Counted from the first letter of the stretch, positions 16,524-24,783 are shown. The stretch: 42,353 nt of DNA from Clostridia bacterium (GCA_017561145.1 JAFZDO010000015.1:1-42353); one strand, 5' to 3'. A program made the numbers and translations. The notes: a model not told the origin generated them from the letters alone.

Positions 16524-17600
16524 TTAATACAAATATCCCTGACGGTAAAGCAATTCTGCGCCCAAAACTGCGCCGCCTGCCGCACCGCGGAGAGTGTTAT
16601 GGGAAAGGCAAACGAACTTGTAATCGAAAATGGTGTCTTCACGAAGTCTGCCGATCGAAATACCCATACCGCCGTATAGATCACGGTCAAGACCGGTCTG
16701 AGGACGGTTATCCTCTTCAAAATAGGTGAGGAACTTTTCGGGTGCGAGGGGAAGCTCAAGACGTTGCGCTTCGCCGACGTATTCTGCCCAAGCAGTCTTG
16801 ATTTCTTCGATGGTGGGCTTGTTTTCAAAGCTTACCGAAACAGCCGCAAGGTGTCCGTCGGATGCGGGAACACGAATGCACTGTGCCGAGATAACGGGGG
16901 TGGTTGCGTTAACGATCTCGCCGTTTTCAACGGTACCCCAAACCTTAAGGGGCTCTTTTTCGCTCTTTTCTTCTTCGCCGCCGATAAAGGGGATTACGTT
17001 ATCAACCATTTCGGGCCAGGTTTCGAAATTCTTGCCTGCGCCGGAGATTGCCTGGAAGGTGGTAACGTTTACTGCCTTGATGCCGTACTTACGAAGCGGC
17101 TCAAGCGCGGGAACGTAGCTTTGAATAGAACAGTTGGGCTTAACCGAAATAAAGCCCTTCTTGGTGCCAAGGCGTTCCTTTTGTGCTTCGATAACTGCGG
17201 TGTGGGCAAAGTTGATTTCGGGGATGAGCATAGGCACGTCTTTTGTACCGCGGTTTGCCGAGTTGTTGGAAACAACGGGGATTTCTGCCTTCGCATATGC
17301 TTCTTCAAGCGCCTTGGTAGCATCCTTGGACATATTAACCGCACAGAAAACAAAATCAACGTGAGGCTTAACGCTTTCGATATCCTCTGCGTTAAGAACT
17401 ACCATATTTGCGATCTTTTCGGAAATGGGGGTCTTCATCATCCAACGGCCCTTAACCGCTTCTCCATAGGTCTTGCCTGCGGACGAGGGGCTTGCGATAA
17501 GCGCGGTGAGGTCGAAATAGGGGTGATTTTCAATAAGGGTAATGAATCTCTGGCCAACCATACCGGTTGCGCCGATGATTCCTGCTCTGATCTTCTTCAT
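16524..17600 (-). CDS. asd: Aspartate-semialdehyde dehydrogenase (archaeal/fungal type)
   Basis: A 358-aa enzyme that reduces aspartyl phosphate to aspartate semialdehyde, the branch point to lysine/diaminopimelate, threonine and methionine. NADP-binding GATGMVGQRF lies at residues 10-19. The nucleophile Cys is in KPNCSIQ, and the proton acceptor His in ASDGHLAAVSV. The length and the VSNNSANRG and HNTLRGAAGGAVL motifs fit the archaeal/yeast class rather than the classical Gram-negative class. A GNAT gene lies 24 nt upstream on the same strand, so the two are probably cotranscribed. The stop is followed by a terminator. Confidence 0.96.
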   Translation of the reverse strand: MKKIRAGIIGATGMVGQRFITLIENHPYFDLTALIASPSSAGKTYGEAVKGRWMMKTPISEKIANMVVLNAEDIESVKPHVDFVFCAVNMSKDATKALEEAYAKAEIPVVSNNSANRGTKDVPMLIPEINFAHTAVIEAQKERLGTKKGFISVKPNCSIQSYVPALEPLRKYGIKAVNVTTFQAISGAGKNFETWPEMVDNVIPFIGGEEEKSEKEPLKVWGTVENGEIVNATTPVISAQCIRVPASDGHLAAVSVSFENKPTIEEIKTAWAEYVGEAQRLELPLAPEKFLTYFEEDNRPQTGLDRDLYGGMGISIGRLREDTIFDYKFVCLSHNTLRGAAGGAVLGAELLYRQGYLY

Positions 17601-17624
17601 AAAATACCTTCTTTAGGAAACTAA

Positions 17625-18098
17625 TTATATCAAATCTTTATAAATACCGGGGATGCTTCCTTCGATAACGGTAGCACCCGACATTTTGTTGTAGAAATCA
17701 ACAGGGCCTGCGCCGCCGATTATTGCATAACCGTATCCTTCATCTCGCATCGCTTCCATACAGCGAAGGAAGAGCGCGCCGCCGATACCCTTGCCGCGTT
17801 GAGTTGCATCAACACCGGTGGGGCCGAAGAAATCCTTATAGGTGCAATCATAGCCTGCAAAGCCTAATATTTTCTTTTCGTTAACGTCGTAAGCGATAAA
17901 GCAGCTTACGGGATGTCTTGTAAAAGCGGCGGAAATTTCATCTGCCCAGCCATCGTGAAAATGCTCACGGACCCATTCAACGACCTTGGTCTTGTTGGGA
18001 GTCATAGGGCGAATGATCTTAATGCCTTTATCTTCGAGCTTCTTGTAAAGTGCGGTGCTATCGGGCAATTCGTAAAGTTTAACGAGCATATCGGGCAT
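17625..18098 (-). CDS. GNAT family N-acetyltransferase
   Basis: A 157-aa GNAT-fold protein. The acetyl-CoA pyrophosphate-binding loop is visible as QRGKGIGGALFLRCM (about residues 101-115), preceded by a central beta strand (GFAGYDCTYKDFFGPTGV) and followed by GYGYAIIGGAGPVDFYNKM. The acceptor substrate is unknown. ATG 18098 lies 8 nt behind GGAGG on the minus strand. It precedes asd by 24 nt, but a functional link with amino-acid synthesis is not evident. Confidence 0.87.
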   Translation of the reverse strand: MPDMLVKLYELPDSTALYKKLEDKGIKIIRPMTPNKTKVVEWVREHFHDGWADEISAAFTRHPVSCFIAYDVNEKKILGFAGYDCTYKDFFGPTGVDATQRGKGIGGALFLRCMEAMRDEGYGYAIIGGAGPVDFYNKMSGATVIEGSIPGIYKDLI

Positions 18099-18125
18099 AA
18101 TACAGTCCTCCGTACGTTATAATTT

Positions 18126-18165
18126 TAAAGTCAAAGAACTGCTGCCGTTTAAAGCAGCAGTTCCT
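18126..18165 (-). terminator. Hairpin after the LRR gene, probable terminator
   Basis: A 10-bp stem (18136-18145 with 18154-18163) with an 8-nt loop; on the minus strand it is followed by an interrupted T tract (TTTGACTTT). The weak tract may allow read-through into the GNAT-asd genes, which have no obvious promoter of their own. Confidence 0.6.
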
Positions 18166-18176
18166 TTATTGAAATC

Positions 18177-20312
18177 TTATTTGGTTTCGGTCTTTTCTAC
18201 GTAGGTAAGCTTCATGGTGGTGAACTTCTTGAGGAATGCGTCAACAGCTTCGTTATTGGATGCAACCTTGGTGCCAACGATGTTGAGGGTAAGGCTGGAG
18301 GTCTTCGCGAAGTTGTTCATAATGGGGAGAAGCGTATCAAGGTTCTTGTTACCGTCGAGGTTAAGAGTCTTGAGGGTGGTGAGCTTACCGATAGCGTCGA
18401 TATTGGTGATATCGTTATCGGAAAGGGTGAGAGCGGTAAGCGAGGTAACCTTTTCGAGAGCTGCGATATCGGTGATCTTGTTACCTGCGAGGTTAAGGGT
18501 GGTGATAACGGTCTGAAGCTCTGCCTTGGAGCTGTTAGCGTCAGCAGCCGCGCCGCTTACGTCGGTAATAGCGTTATCGTTAAGGGTAAGAGTGGTGAGC
18601 TTTTCGCAGCCTTCAAGACTGGGAACTGCGGTAAGAGCGTTGCCGTGAGCGTCAACAGAGGTGAGCTTCTTAAGTCCCTTGATAACGAGCTCGGTAAGCT
18701 CGCTCTTCTTAGCTTCTTCTACCTTTTCTTCGTCCTTCTTGTCTTCGTCCTTCTTGTCGTCCTCTTCCTCTTCTTCATCGAAGTAGATGTTAAGAGTAGC
18801 GAGCTCGGTACAGCCGGAAAGATCAAGCTTGCCGGTAAGAGCGTTGTCGTAAGCGTTGATGGTAGCGAGCTTTACACAGCCGTTAAGACCGTTGAGGTCT
18901 GCGACCTTGTTGTTGTAGATCTTAATCTCAGTAAGCTCGTCAAGCTTGCTGAGATCGCCGATAGTGGTGATCTCGTTGTTGTAAACGTTGATAGAGGTGA
19001 GCTTGGTGCAGTTTGCAAGTGTGCTGATATCGGTGATCTTGTTGTCGTATGCATCAAATCCGGTAAGAGCGGTAAGCTTGCTGAGATCGCCGAGAGTAGC
19101 GATTTCGTTGTCGTAAACCGAAAGAACCTCGAGCTTGGTGCAGTTTGCAAGTGCGCTGATATCGGTGATATCGTTATCGTATGCATAGAAGTTCTTAAGC
19201 TCGGTGCAACCGGAAACAGCGCTGATATCGGTAATGTGGTTATCCGAAACTGCAAGACCGGTAAGAGCGGTAAGCTTGCTGATCGAGTTGAGGTTTTCAA
19301 CACAGTTGCTGTTCATGGTAAGCGATTCAAGCTTAGTCATGTTTTCCACTGCGGAGATATCAACGATAGCGTTACCTGCGACGTTAAGGCTTTCGAGGTT
19401 GGTAAGAGCTGCAATCGCGCTGATGTCAACAAGACCTGCGTGAGTGTGCTTTTCTTCCTCTTCTTCCTTGGATTCATCCTTGGATTCATCGGTAGATTCG
19501 TCGGTAGATTCGTCGGTAGATTCTTCGGGTTCCTCTTCGGTAACTCTTTCGCCCATCTGAACGAGGGTGAGATCGGTAAGACCGGTCATAGCGGAAAGAG
19601 CGTTGAGGTCGGTAATAACGGTGTTACCGATGTCGAGCTTCTTAAGATTTTCGAACTTTTCAATGCCGGTAAGGTTGGTAATACCGGTATATTCGAGAGA
19701 CATCTGCTCGAGCTTGGTGAGAGAAGAAAGCTGATCGAGCTTCTTGAGGTCGGTAAGAGCGGATGCCTTGAGCACGCTGTCAAAGGTAACAGCTTCGCCC
19801 ATGCCGTACATAGCGTAAAGCTGGGTGTAGTAGCAAGCTTCCTGCATCTGGGAAACCTCTGCGATGTCGAAGGTGCGGAGAACACGAAGGTTCTTGAACG
19901 CGATAATATCTTCAACCTCGGAAACGGGATAGTTAACAAGTACGTACTGGCCTTCCTTGGGCTGTTCTTCGCTGTCAGCGATAATGCCGTCGGTAGCTTC
20001 CTTGTAACCGAGCATTACAACAGGGGTTGCATATGTAGCGTAGCTGTTCTGGGCATCGTTACCGATAGACCAGTAGTAAACAAGGGATTCAACCTTGTCG
20101 ATATCTTCCTGAGTAATATCGCGCATGCTTTCATAACCGAGAGCGGTTGCGTAAGCCTTTGCGAAGTTTTCATCCTCGAACTGCCTGTAAGGAGCATCGA
20201 TATTGCCGATATATTGGCAAGCAGTAATAATAATTGCTGCTAAAAGTGCAATACAGAGAACGGCACTGATAATGATCGTTCTTCTCTGTTTTGCGATGAT
20301 CTTGTTGCTCAT
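18177..20312 (-). CDS. Internalin-like leucine-rich-repeat surface protein
   Basis: A 711-aa exported protein. The N-terminus has a basic stretch, a hydrophobic helix (about 13-31) and ITAC, which could be a lipobox (Cys32). Residues about 185-705 form 21-23-residue leucine-rich repeats of the internalin/SDS22 type, with recurring LTNLESLNVAGNAIVDIS-like units. The repeat array is interrupted by two acidic insertions: about 257-289 (TDES repeats followed by a Glu run and HTH) and about 512-536 (Glu/Asp/Lys-rich). LRR proteins of this type usually mediate protein binding at the cell surface. There is no LPxTG or SLH anchor, so anchoring must be through the N-terminus. GGAGG precedes ATG 20312. 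Ligand unknown. Confidence 0.85.
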   Translation of the reverse strand: MSNKIIAKQRRTIIISAVLCIALLAAIIITACQYIGNIDAPYRQFEDENFAKAYATALGYESMRDITQEDIDKVESLVYYWSIGNDAQNSYATYATPVVMLGYKEATDGIIADSEEQPKEGQYVLVNYPVSEVEDIIAFKNLRVLRTFDIAEVSQMQEACYYTQLYAMYGMGEAVTFDSVLKASALTDLKKLDQLSSLTKLEQMSLEYTGITNLTGIEKFENLKKLDIGNTVITDLNALSAMTGLTDLTLVQMGERVTEEEPEESTDESTDESTDESKDESKEEEEEKHTHAGLVDISAIAALTNLESLNVAGNAIVDISAVENMTKLESLTMNSNCVENLNSISKLTALTGLAVSDNHITDISAVSGCTELKNFYAYDNDITDISALANCTKLEVLSVYDNEIATLGDLSKLTALTGFDAYDNKITDISTLANCTKLTSINVYNNEITTIGDLSKLDELTEIKIYNNKVADLNGLNGCVKLATINAYDNALTGKLDLSGCTELATLNIYFDEEEEEDDKKDEDKKDEEKVEEAKKSELTELVIKGLKKLTSVDAHGNALTAVPSLEGCEKLTTLTLNDNAITDVSGAAADANSSKAELQTVITTLNLAGNKITDIAALEKVTSLTALTLSDNDITNIDAIGKLTTLKTLNLDGNKNLDTLLPIMNNFAKTSSLTLNIVGTKVASNNEAVDAFLKKFTTMKLTYVEKTETK
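19471..19530 (-). repeat. 12-bp tandem repeat encoding the TDES acidic insert
   Basis: Five head-to-tail 12-nt units (GATTCGTCGGTA and variants), in frame within the LRR gene. Two central units are identical. Such an array can gain or lose units by slippage without breaking the frame. Confidence 0.85.
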
Positions 20313-20333
20313 TTTAAAAATCCTCCGGATTAT

Positions 20334-20358
20334 ACGATTAGATTTTAACGATTAGATT
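20334..20358 (-). repeat. 11-bp direct repeat in the LRR gene leader
   Basis: ACGATTAGATT (plus strand) occurs at 20334-20344 and again at 20348-20358, a 14-nt period, between the -10 element and the SD of the LRR gene. It may be a regulatory site or a small duplication. Confidence 0.6.
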
Positions 20359-20359
20359 C

Positions 20360-20388
20360 ATTGTATCACAGATAAACACGTTTTGCAA
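20360..20388 (-). promoter_or_regulatory. Promoter of the LRR gene
   Basis: On the minus strand, TTGCAA (20388-20383), 17 nt, TACAAT (20365-20360) with an extended TGA. Confidence 0.7.
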
Positions 20389-20423
20389 TAGTAAATTTCG
20401 TTTGTTTGCCTTGCAAACCCGAT

Positions 20424-21656
20424 TTATCCTTGGTTTTCGTTCTTATCTTCAATAAGTTTCACAAAAATATCGCGATTGCTTTCCCAAGCCGACTGCAAGC
20501 GTCCGTATTTAATGGTTTCGCTGTCGGGCGCACGGCGGATGCAAAGCACGGTATTGGGCGAAAGCTTTTCAAATCCCGCAAGGCCGTCAACGTCAAGCGA
20601 CGAGAGATAGATACCGCAGCCGCCGATCACACCCTCGGGCATATTATCCTTGCCGAAAACCTCTTCAAAAGAAGCAAGCTTGTCGTGCTCAACGCAGATG
20701 TCAAAAAGCTGCTTATCGAGAAGGAATATCATCGAATCGCCTGCAAAAAGCTCGGTTTCAAACTCTTTTACAGCCAAGGTATTCGATTCCGTCGGGTCGA
20801 GCGAGGTCATATTGCCCTCGAGCATAATGCTCGTTATGTCAAAAAGCACGTCTTCCTTATCCGCAAACGAGGTAAAGGTCGATTCAAAGCCCTCCTCCGC
20901 CTCTGTCAAAACCTTATTAAAGCCGCAATACATAACGTCGATATCGTTAACTACCTTGTCCTTATCGCGGTATTTGATAAGCTTTACAAACGTTTTGCGG
21001 TTGCCTTCCCAATCCTCCTGCGTTCTGCCGTATGAGATCTGATCCTTCTCGGGCGAACGGCGGAGACAAAGGATCGCAGTATCGGGGAAATTTTCGATAC
21101 CCGAAAGCGAATAAACGTCAAGATCCGACACGTAAACGCCGTAAATAACGCCTTTTTCGTCCTTGACGTTGTTTACGGGCATATCGGCATCGTCGATTAT
21201 CTCCTCAAGCGGAGTAAGCAGTCCTTCTTTAAGACAGATATCGAAATAATATTTATCGAGCGCATAGATAGAAGCATCACCTGCGCGGATCTCGGTCTGG
21301 AAGCGTTGAAGCGCTTGATTGTTGTAATCGAGATTAACCGTTCCGCCCTGACCGTTCGACAGCTTATCAACCGTGATATCGAGAAGACTTATCGAAAAAT
21401 CGCCGTCGTCGTTGTAATCGTCCGAAAAATCCTTGAGCGTCGTTTCTATCCTGTCGATCGCCTCGGACGAAAGATACATCGGGCCGACGTGAAGAATATT
21501 AACGTCGGGGCCGCTTGTCGACACAAGCTGGATCACGCTGATTACCACGAAGATAATCATCATTCCGCCGAATATGATCATCCACTTGCTGTGATACCAG
21601 ATATTCTCAAGCCATTCGGAAAACGACAGCTTTTCGTTTTGTTCTTTATTTTCCAT
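20424..21656 (-). CDS. Membrane-anchored protein with an internally duplicated domain
   Basis: A 410-aa protein of unrecognised family. A cytoplasmic acidic N-terminus and one transmembrane helix (about 24-46) suggest a type II topology with the rest outside. The extracellular part consists of two homologous halves, about 51-230 and 238-405. Each contains a [RE]F[QE]TE-xx-AGD...LDK..FDIC block and a later LC[LI]RR[SA]P...YGR-x-Q-x-x-W-E-x-NR-x-x-FVKLI block. The family was not identified. The duplicated fold with conserved Trp, Arg and Cys positions could bind a ligand, but this is speculation. It is divergent from a LytTR regulator gene and has its own promoter. No strong terminator follows; only a 6-bp hairpin at 20404-20418 was seen. 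Confidence 0.82.
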   Translation of the reverse strand: MENKEQNEKLSFSEWLENIWYHSKWMIIFGGMMIIFVVISVIQLVSTSGPDVNILHVGPMYLSSEAIDRIETTLKDFSDDYNDDGDFSISLLDITVDKLSNGQGGTVNLDYNNQALQRFQTEIRAGDASIYALDKYYFDICLKEGLLTPLEEIIDDADMPVNNVKDEKGVIYGVYVSDLDVYSLSGIENFPDTAILCLRRSPEKDQISYGRTQEDWEGNRKTFVKLIKYRDKDKVVNDIDVMYCGFNKVLTEAEEGFESTFTSFADKEDVLFDITSIMLEGNMTSLDPTESNTLAVKEFETELFAGDSMIFLLDKQLFDICVEHDKLASFEEVFGKDNMPEGVIGGCGIYLSSLDVDGLAGFEKLSPNTVLCIRRAPDSETIKYGRLQSAWESNRDIFVKLIEDKNENQG

Positions 21657-21697
21657 AATAATCTCCGTATTTTTATCTGTAATGAACCGTTCTCTTT

Positions 21698-21726
21698 ATA
21701 ATAACACAAGCACGCGTTTTTGGCAA
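21698..21726 (-). promoter_or_regulatory. Promoter of the duplicated-domain protein gene
   Basis: On the minus strand, TTGCCA (21726-21721), 17 nt, TATTAT (21703-21698) with an extended TGT. Confidence 0.65.
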
Positions 21727-21816
21727 GTAGTATCGCGTTTTGTGCACACTTTATTTACAATTAAAAGCGGTTTTTCGCATTTTACTGCCGAATTAAAACC
21801 TCTTGCCTCAAAATCT

Positions 21817-21845
21817 TTGACAAAAAACAGATTTCGGCTTATAAT
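21817..21845 (+). promoter_or_regulatory. Consensus promoter of the LytTR-membrane protein pair
   Basis: TTGACA (21817-21822), exactly 17 nt, TATAAT (21840-21845). A short palindrome TACGTACG follows at the likely transcription start (21847-21854). Confidence 0.85.
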
Positions 21846-21871
21846 GTACGTACGAAAGGAGGAATGCCTTT

Positions 21872-22327
21872 ATGGGATTTAAGGTGCGCATAGAGATCGA
21901 CCCAGACTGCGACGAGGAAATAATTATCCGATGCCGCAATATGTCCGAGGAAGCGATGCGTATTGAGTCTGTCGTTTCAGCTCTCGAAGCAAGCGAGATG
22001 GAATTGGAGCTGGGCGAAAAGCTTCATTTTGTAAAGATAAGCTCGCTTTTGTTTTTCGAAACCGTCGGAAGCAAGACCGCCGCACACACGGTAGACAGAA
22101 TGTATTATACCGATCTCAAGCTTTACGAGCTTGAAGAACGGCTGCCCAACAGCTTTATGCGGATTTCCAAATCCTGCATAATCAACGTAAACGCGGTGTC
22201 CTCCATACATAAAGAAATCACAGGAATATGCGAGGCATTCTTTCGCAACACACCGAAAAAGGTATACGTATCGCGAAGCTATTATAAGCCGTTCAAGGAA
22301 AAAATCAATGAAACGAGGTTGAAATGA
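21872..22327 (+). CDS. LytTR DNA-binding domain transcription regulator
   Basis: A 151-aa protein whose C-terminal two thirds is a LytTR domain: KLHFVKISSLLFFETVGSKTAAHT, the central YELEERLPNSFMRISKSCIINVNAV and a terminal VYVSRSYYKPFKE. LytTR domains bind direct repeats near promoters. There is no receiver domain, so it is not a classical two-component regulator. The preceding about 45 residues are a short alpha/beta segment common in stand-alone LytTR proteins. The stop overlaps the start of a membrane protein gene (ATGA), the layout of LytTR regulatory systems in which a membrane partner restrains the regulator. AAAGGAGG lies upstream of ATG 21872. Confidence 0.92.
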   Translation: MGFKVRIEIDPDCDEEIIIRCRNMSEEAMRIESVVSALEASEMELELGEKLHFVKISSLLFFETVGSKTAAHTVDRMYYTDLKLYELEERLPNSFMRISKSCIINVNAVSSIHKEITGICEAFFRNTPKKVYVSRSYYKPFKEKINETRLK

Positions 22328-22998
22328 TGAAATCCACGATAAAAAAAGCTTTTTGGGGCGTTTTACTGCTTTTAACCGCCACCGCGCTTATAATTTACGG
22401 TATGGGCATCGGCCCCGAGGCTTTCGGAATGCCGCTGTATAAGTTAATATTTTCTGCCGTTCTTGCCGCCTTGATAGTTTCAAAAATAATTTTCTCGGAT
22501 ACCGTTCGCGAGCGTTTTAAGATCTTCTTCCTTCTCGCGTTGCTTTTTATGCTGCTCGAAACGGAAATCGCGGCTTGGGCAAATCTTCCCGACGAAAACA
22601 TTATCAACAATTGGTTCGTTTTAATTGCGGGTATCGTTGCCGACAAAGCGTTTAATTTTCTTATCCCCAAAAGAACGAAAAAGGAGCATAGCAACCGTTT
22701 TTCCAACGCAGTCCATTATATCGATGCAAGCAAAACGTCAAAAAGCAGTGTATATAACCGCATGGGCAATACCGAGGTCTACTATCAAAACGCAGAGCTT
22801 GCCGACCCTTCGGTCGAGCTCGAGCTTGAAATTTCCAACAAAATGGGCAACACTTCGGTTTACGTCCCCTCCGATTGGGTCGTCGACAACAAGATAAGCA
22901 ACCATATGGGCAACGTTGAAGTACGCGAAAATACCGGTTGCGGTATCACCCTTGTTCTCAAGGGCACAAACAAAATGGGCAACGTCGAGGTAATATAA
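22324..22998 (+). CDS. Membrane protein with LiaF-like C-terminus, partner of the LytTR regulator
   Basis: A 224-aa protein with four hydrophobic segments (about 9-28, 38-58, 65-87, 95-113) and a cytoplasmic or surface C-terminal domain. That domain has four copies of MGN[TV]xV (NRMGNTEVY, NKMGNTSVY, NHMGNVEVR, NKMGNVEVI), one per predicted beta-turn, like the parallel beta roll of LiaF/DUF2154 C-terminal domains. It is translationally coupled to the LytTR gene. By analogy with LytTR regulatory systems, it could be a membrane sensor or antagonist; this is inference. ATG 22324 or 22327 are both possible. A terminator follows. Confidence 0.8.
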   Translation: MMKSTIKKAFWGVLLLLTATALIIYGMGIGPEAFGMPLYKLIFSAVLAALIVSKIIFSDTVRERFKIFFLLALLFMLLETEIAAWANLPDENIINNWFVLIAGIVADKAFNFLIPKRTKKEHSNRFSNAVHYIDASKTSKSSVYNRMGNTEVYYQNAELADPSVELELEISNKMGNTSVYVPSDWVVDNKISNHMGNVEVRENTGCGITLVLKGTNKMGNVEVI

Positions 22999-23003
22999 AA
23001 TAT

Positions 23004-23035
23004 AAAGCTCTCCGAAGTTTATCCGGAGAGCTTTT
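23004..23035 (+). terminator. Terminator between convergent LytTR-operon and Sir2 genes
   Basis: An 11-bp stem (23004-23014 with 23024-23034) followed by a short T tract. Confidence 0.8.
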
Positions 23036-23036
23036 C

Positions 23037-23759
23037 TTATAGCTCAACAACCTTAGACAAGGTGACACCAACGGGCTCGCGTATAACGATATCAGCGCGG
23101 TCGTCAAAGGGCGTCGCATCGCGGTTTATAAGCACGATATGCTTGCCGTTGAAATAATTTATAAGTCCTGCGGCAGGATAAACGGTAAGCGACGTGCCTG
23201 CAACGATAAGCAAATCGGCTTTACCGATTGCATCAATCGCCCCCTCGAGCGTTTTTGCATCGAGCGGCTCCTCGTAAAGCACAACGTCGGGCTTTACAAG
23301 TCCTCCGCATTCGCAAACGGGCGCTTCCTTTGAGGAATTAACAAGCTCCTCCGAAAAGAACTTGCCGCAACGGATGCAATAATTGCGCTTTGTGCTGCCG
23401 TGAAGCTCGAAAATGTTTTTGCTTCCCGCCATTTGGTGAAGTCCGTCGATATTCTGGGTTATGACCGCCTTTAATTTGCCCTGTTCTTCAAGCCTTGCGA
23501 GCGCATAATGCGCCGCATTGGGACGCACGTCCTTTGCGATCATCATTTCGCGGTAAAAAGCATAAAACTCGTTCGGATGCTTTTTGAAAAAGCTGTGCGA
23601 AAGCATTATTTCGGGCGGATATTCAAACTTCATACTGTAAATTCCGTCCTCGGAGCGGAAGTCCTTCAATCCACTTTCTGTTGAAACTCCTGCGCCCCCG
23701 AAGAAAACGATATTTTCGGCTTCGTCAATATATTGCTTTAATTTATCTATCACGCTCAA
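23037..23759 (-). CDS. cobB: Sir2-family NAD-dependent protein deacylase
   Basis: A sirtuin of about 240 aa. Seen: the NAD-binding GAGVSTESGLKDFRS, TQNIDGLHQMAG, catalytic His in ELHGSTKRNYC, a zinc ribbon with two Cys pairs (CIRC and CEC), VKPDVVLYEEPL and VAGTSLTVYPAAGL. It removes acyl groups from lysines using NAD+. Start choice is uncertain. On the minus strand AAAGGA is followed after 5 nt by TTG 23759 and after 11 nt by GTG 23753; ATG 23765 overlaps the SD and ATG 23798 is far upstream. The gene is convergent to the LytTR pair. Confidence 0.9.
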   Translation of the reverse strand: MSVIDKLKQYIDEAENIVFFGGAGVSTESGLKDFRSEDGIYSMKFEYPPEIMLSHSFFKKHPNEFYAFYREMMIAKDVRPNAAHYALARLEEQGKLKAVITQNIDGLHQMAGSKNIFELHGSTKRNYCIRCGKFFSEELVNSSKEAPVCECGGLVKPDVVLYEEPLDAKTLEGAIDAIGKADLLIVAGTSLTVYPAAGLINYFNGKHIVLINRDATPFDDRADIVIREPVGVTLSKVVEL

Positions 23760-23822
23760 ACACATCCTTTCGCTTTTATTATATATCGCTTTGACCATTT
23801 TTTCAAGCAGATTAAAAAATCC

Positions 23823-23851
23823 TTGACAAGTTTTTTATGCACGTTTATAAT
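23823..23851 (+). promoter_or_regulatory. Consensus promoter of the metal exporter gene
   Basis: TTGACA (23823-23828), 17 nt, TATAAT (23846-23851). The -10 is part of a perfect palindrome TATAATTATA (23846-23855) that could also be an operator half. The leader is only about 25 nt, too short for a riboswitch. Confidence 0.8.
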
Positions 23852-23883
23852 TATAGTGTTATTCTTTTAAGGAATTAAAAAAT

Positions 23884-24780
23884 ATGCAGGAATTTTTACA
23901 CGCTCTTGAGCATTCGGCGATCGAATCGCTCATGATGCTTCCCTTTTTGGCGATCGCATTTTTTATACTTGAATATATCGAAGCCAAGGTTGAAGAAAAG
24001 AGCTCTGCCGTTATCGAAAAAGCAGGAAAAGCGGGCCCCTTCGCAGGTGCTCTGCTCGGACTTATTCCGCAATGCGGATTTTCGGTTATCGGCTCGAACT
24101 TTTATGCAAAACGCATCATAACCCTCGGTACGCTTATCGCAATATACCTTTCCACCTCGGACGAGGCTCTGCTCGTTATGCTCACCAAGCCGAACAGAAT
24201 TTTAGACATCCTCACCGTTTTGGGAATAAAGCTTGCAATTGCGCTTGTTGCGGGTTACGTTATCGACCTTTTCCTTCGAAAAAAGGCAAAATCCGATGAA
24301 TGTCACCACCGTCACCATCACGACGACAGCTGTGACGATGAGGAGCTTATCGGCGAAGAGCATTGCTGCTCTCACACCGATTGGAAGGCTATTATCAAAT
24401 GCACGGCAAAGCGCACGATTTCGGTGTTTGCCTTCCTTTTTGCCGCAAACCTTGCACTCGGCTACGTTATCGAGCTTATCGGCGAGGCAAGATTGCAGGA
24501 AATTATGCTTACAGACAGCATTTTCCAACCGCTTCTTACCGCGCTTATCGGTCTTATCCCCAACTGCGCCCCCTCGGTCATTCTTGCCGAGCTTTATATC
24601 GAAGGCGCGATCAGCCTCGGCTCGGTAATTTCGGGACTTTGCACCGGTGCAGGTGTCGGACTTATCGTTCTCTTCCGCGTTAACCGCGGTGTTAAATCAA
24701 ACCTCGGTATTGTAGCATTGCTCTACGTTATCGGCGCTCTTTCGGGCGTTGCCGTTCAAGCGGTACAATATTTGCTCTAA
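23884..24780 (+). CDS. Putative manganese/heavy-metal exporter (ArsP_2-type 10-TM permease)
   Basis: A 298-aa polytopic membrane protein made of two similar halves, each with a conserved helix-breaking motif: GLIPQCGFSVIGSNFYA in the first half and GLIPNCAPSVILAELYIEGAI in the second. This repeated LIPxCxxSV pattern is typical of the putative heavy-metal/manganese exporter family (ArsP_2). Between the halves lies a cytoplasmic loop rich in His, Cys and Asp (ECHHRHHHDDSC then EEHCCSH), a probable metal-binding or sensing site. Specificity for Mn2+ rather than another metal is not proven by the sequence. It has its own consensus promoter; the SD is weak (AAGGAA). Confidence 0.85.
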   Translation: MQEFLHALEHSAIESLMMLPFLAIAFFILEYIEAKVEEKSSAVIEKAGKAGPFAGALLGLIPQCGFSVIGSNFYAKRIITLGTLIAIYLSTSDEALLVMLTKPNRILDILTVLGIKLAIALVAGYVIDLFLRKKAKSDECHHRHHHDDSCDDEELIGEEHCCSHTDWKAIIKCTAKRTISVFAFLFAANLALGYVIELIGEARLQEIMLTDSIFQPLLTALIGLIPNCAPSVILAELYIEGAISLGSVISGLCTGAGVGLIVLFRVNRGVKSNLGIVALLYVIGALSGVAVQAVQYLL

Positions 24781-24783
24781 GCC

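Noticed and set aside
18645-20243. Plus-strand frame of 532 codons opposite the LRR gene
   Set aside because: Mirror of the leucine repeats; it lacks an SD and a signal, and the repeats are explained by the LRR gene.
20404-20418. Hairpin after the duplicated-domain gene as terminator
   Set aside because: Only 6 bp with no T tract; too weak to call.
23856-23883. Metal riboswitch (yybP-ykoY type) before the metal exporter
   Set aside because: The leader from the promoter to ATG is only about 25 nt, too short for any riboswitch.
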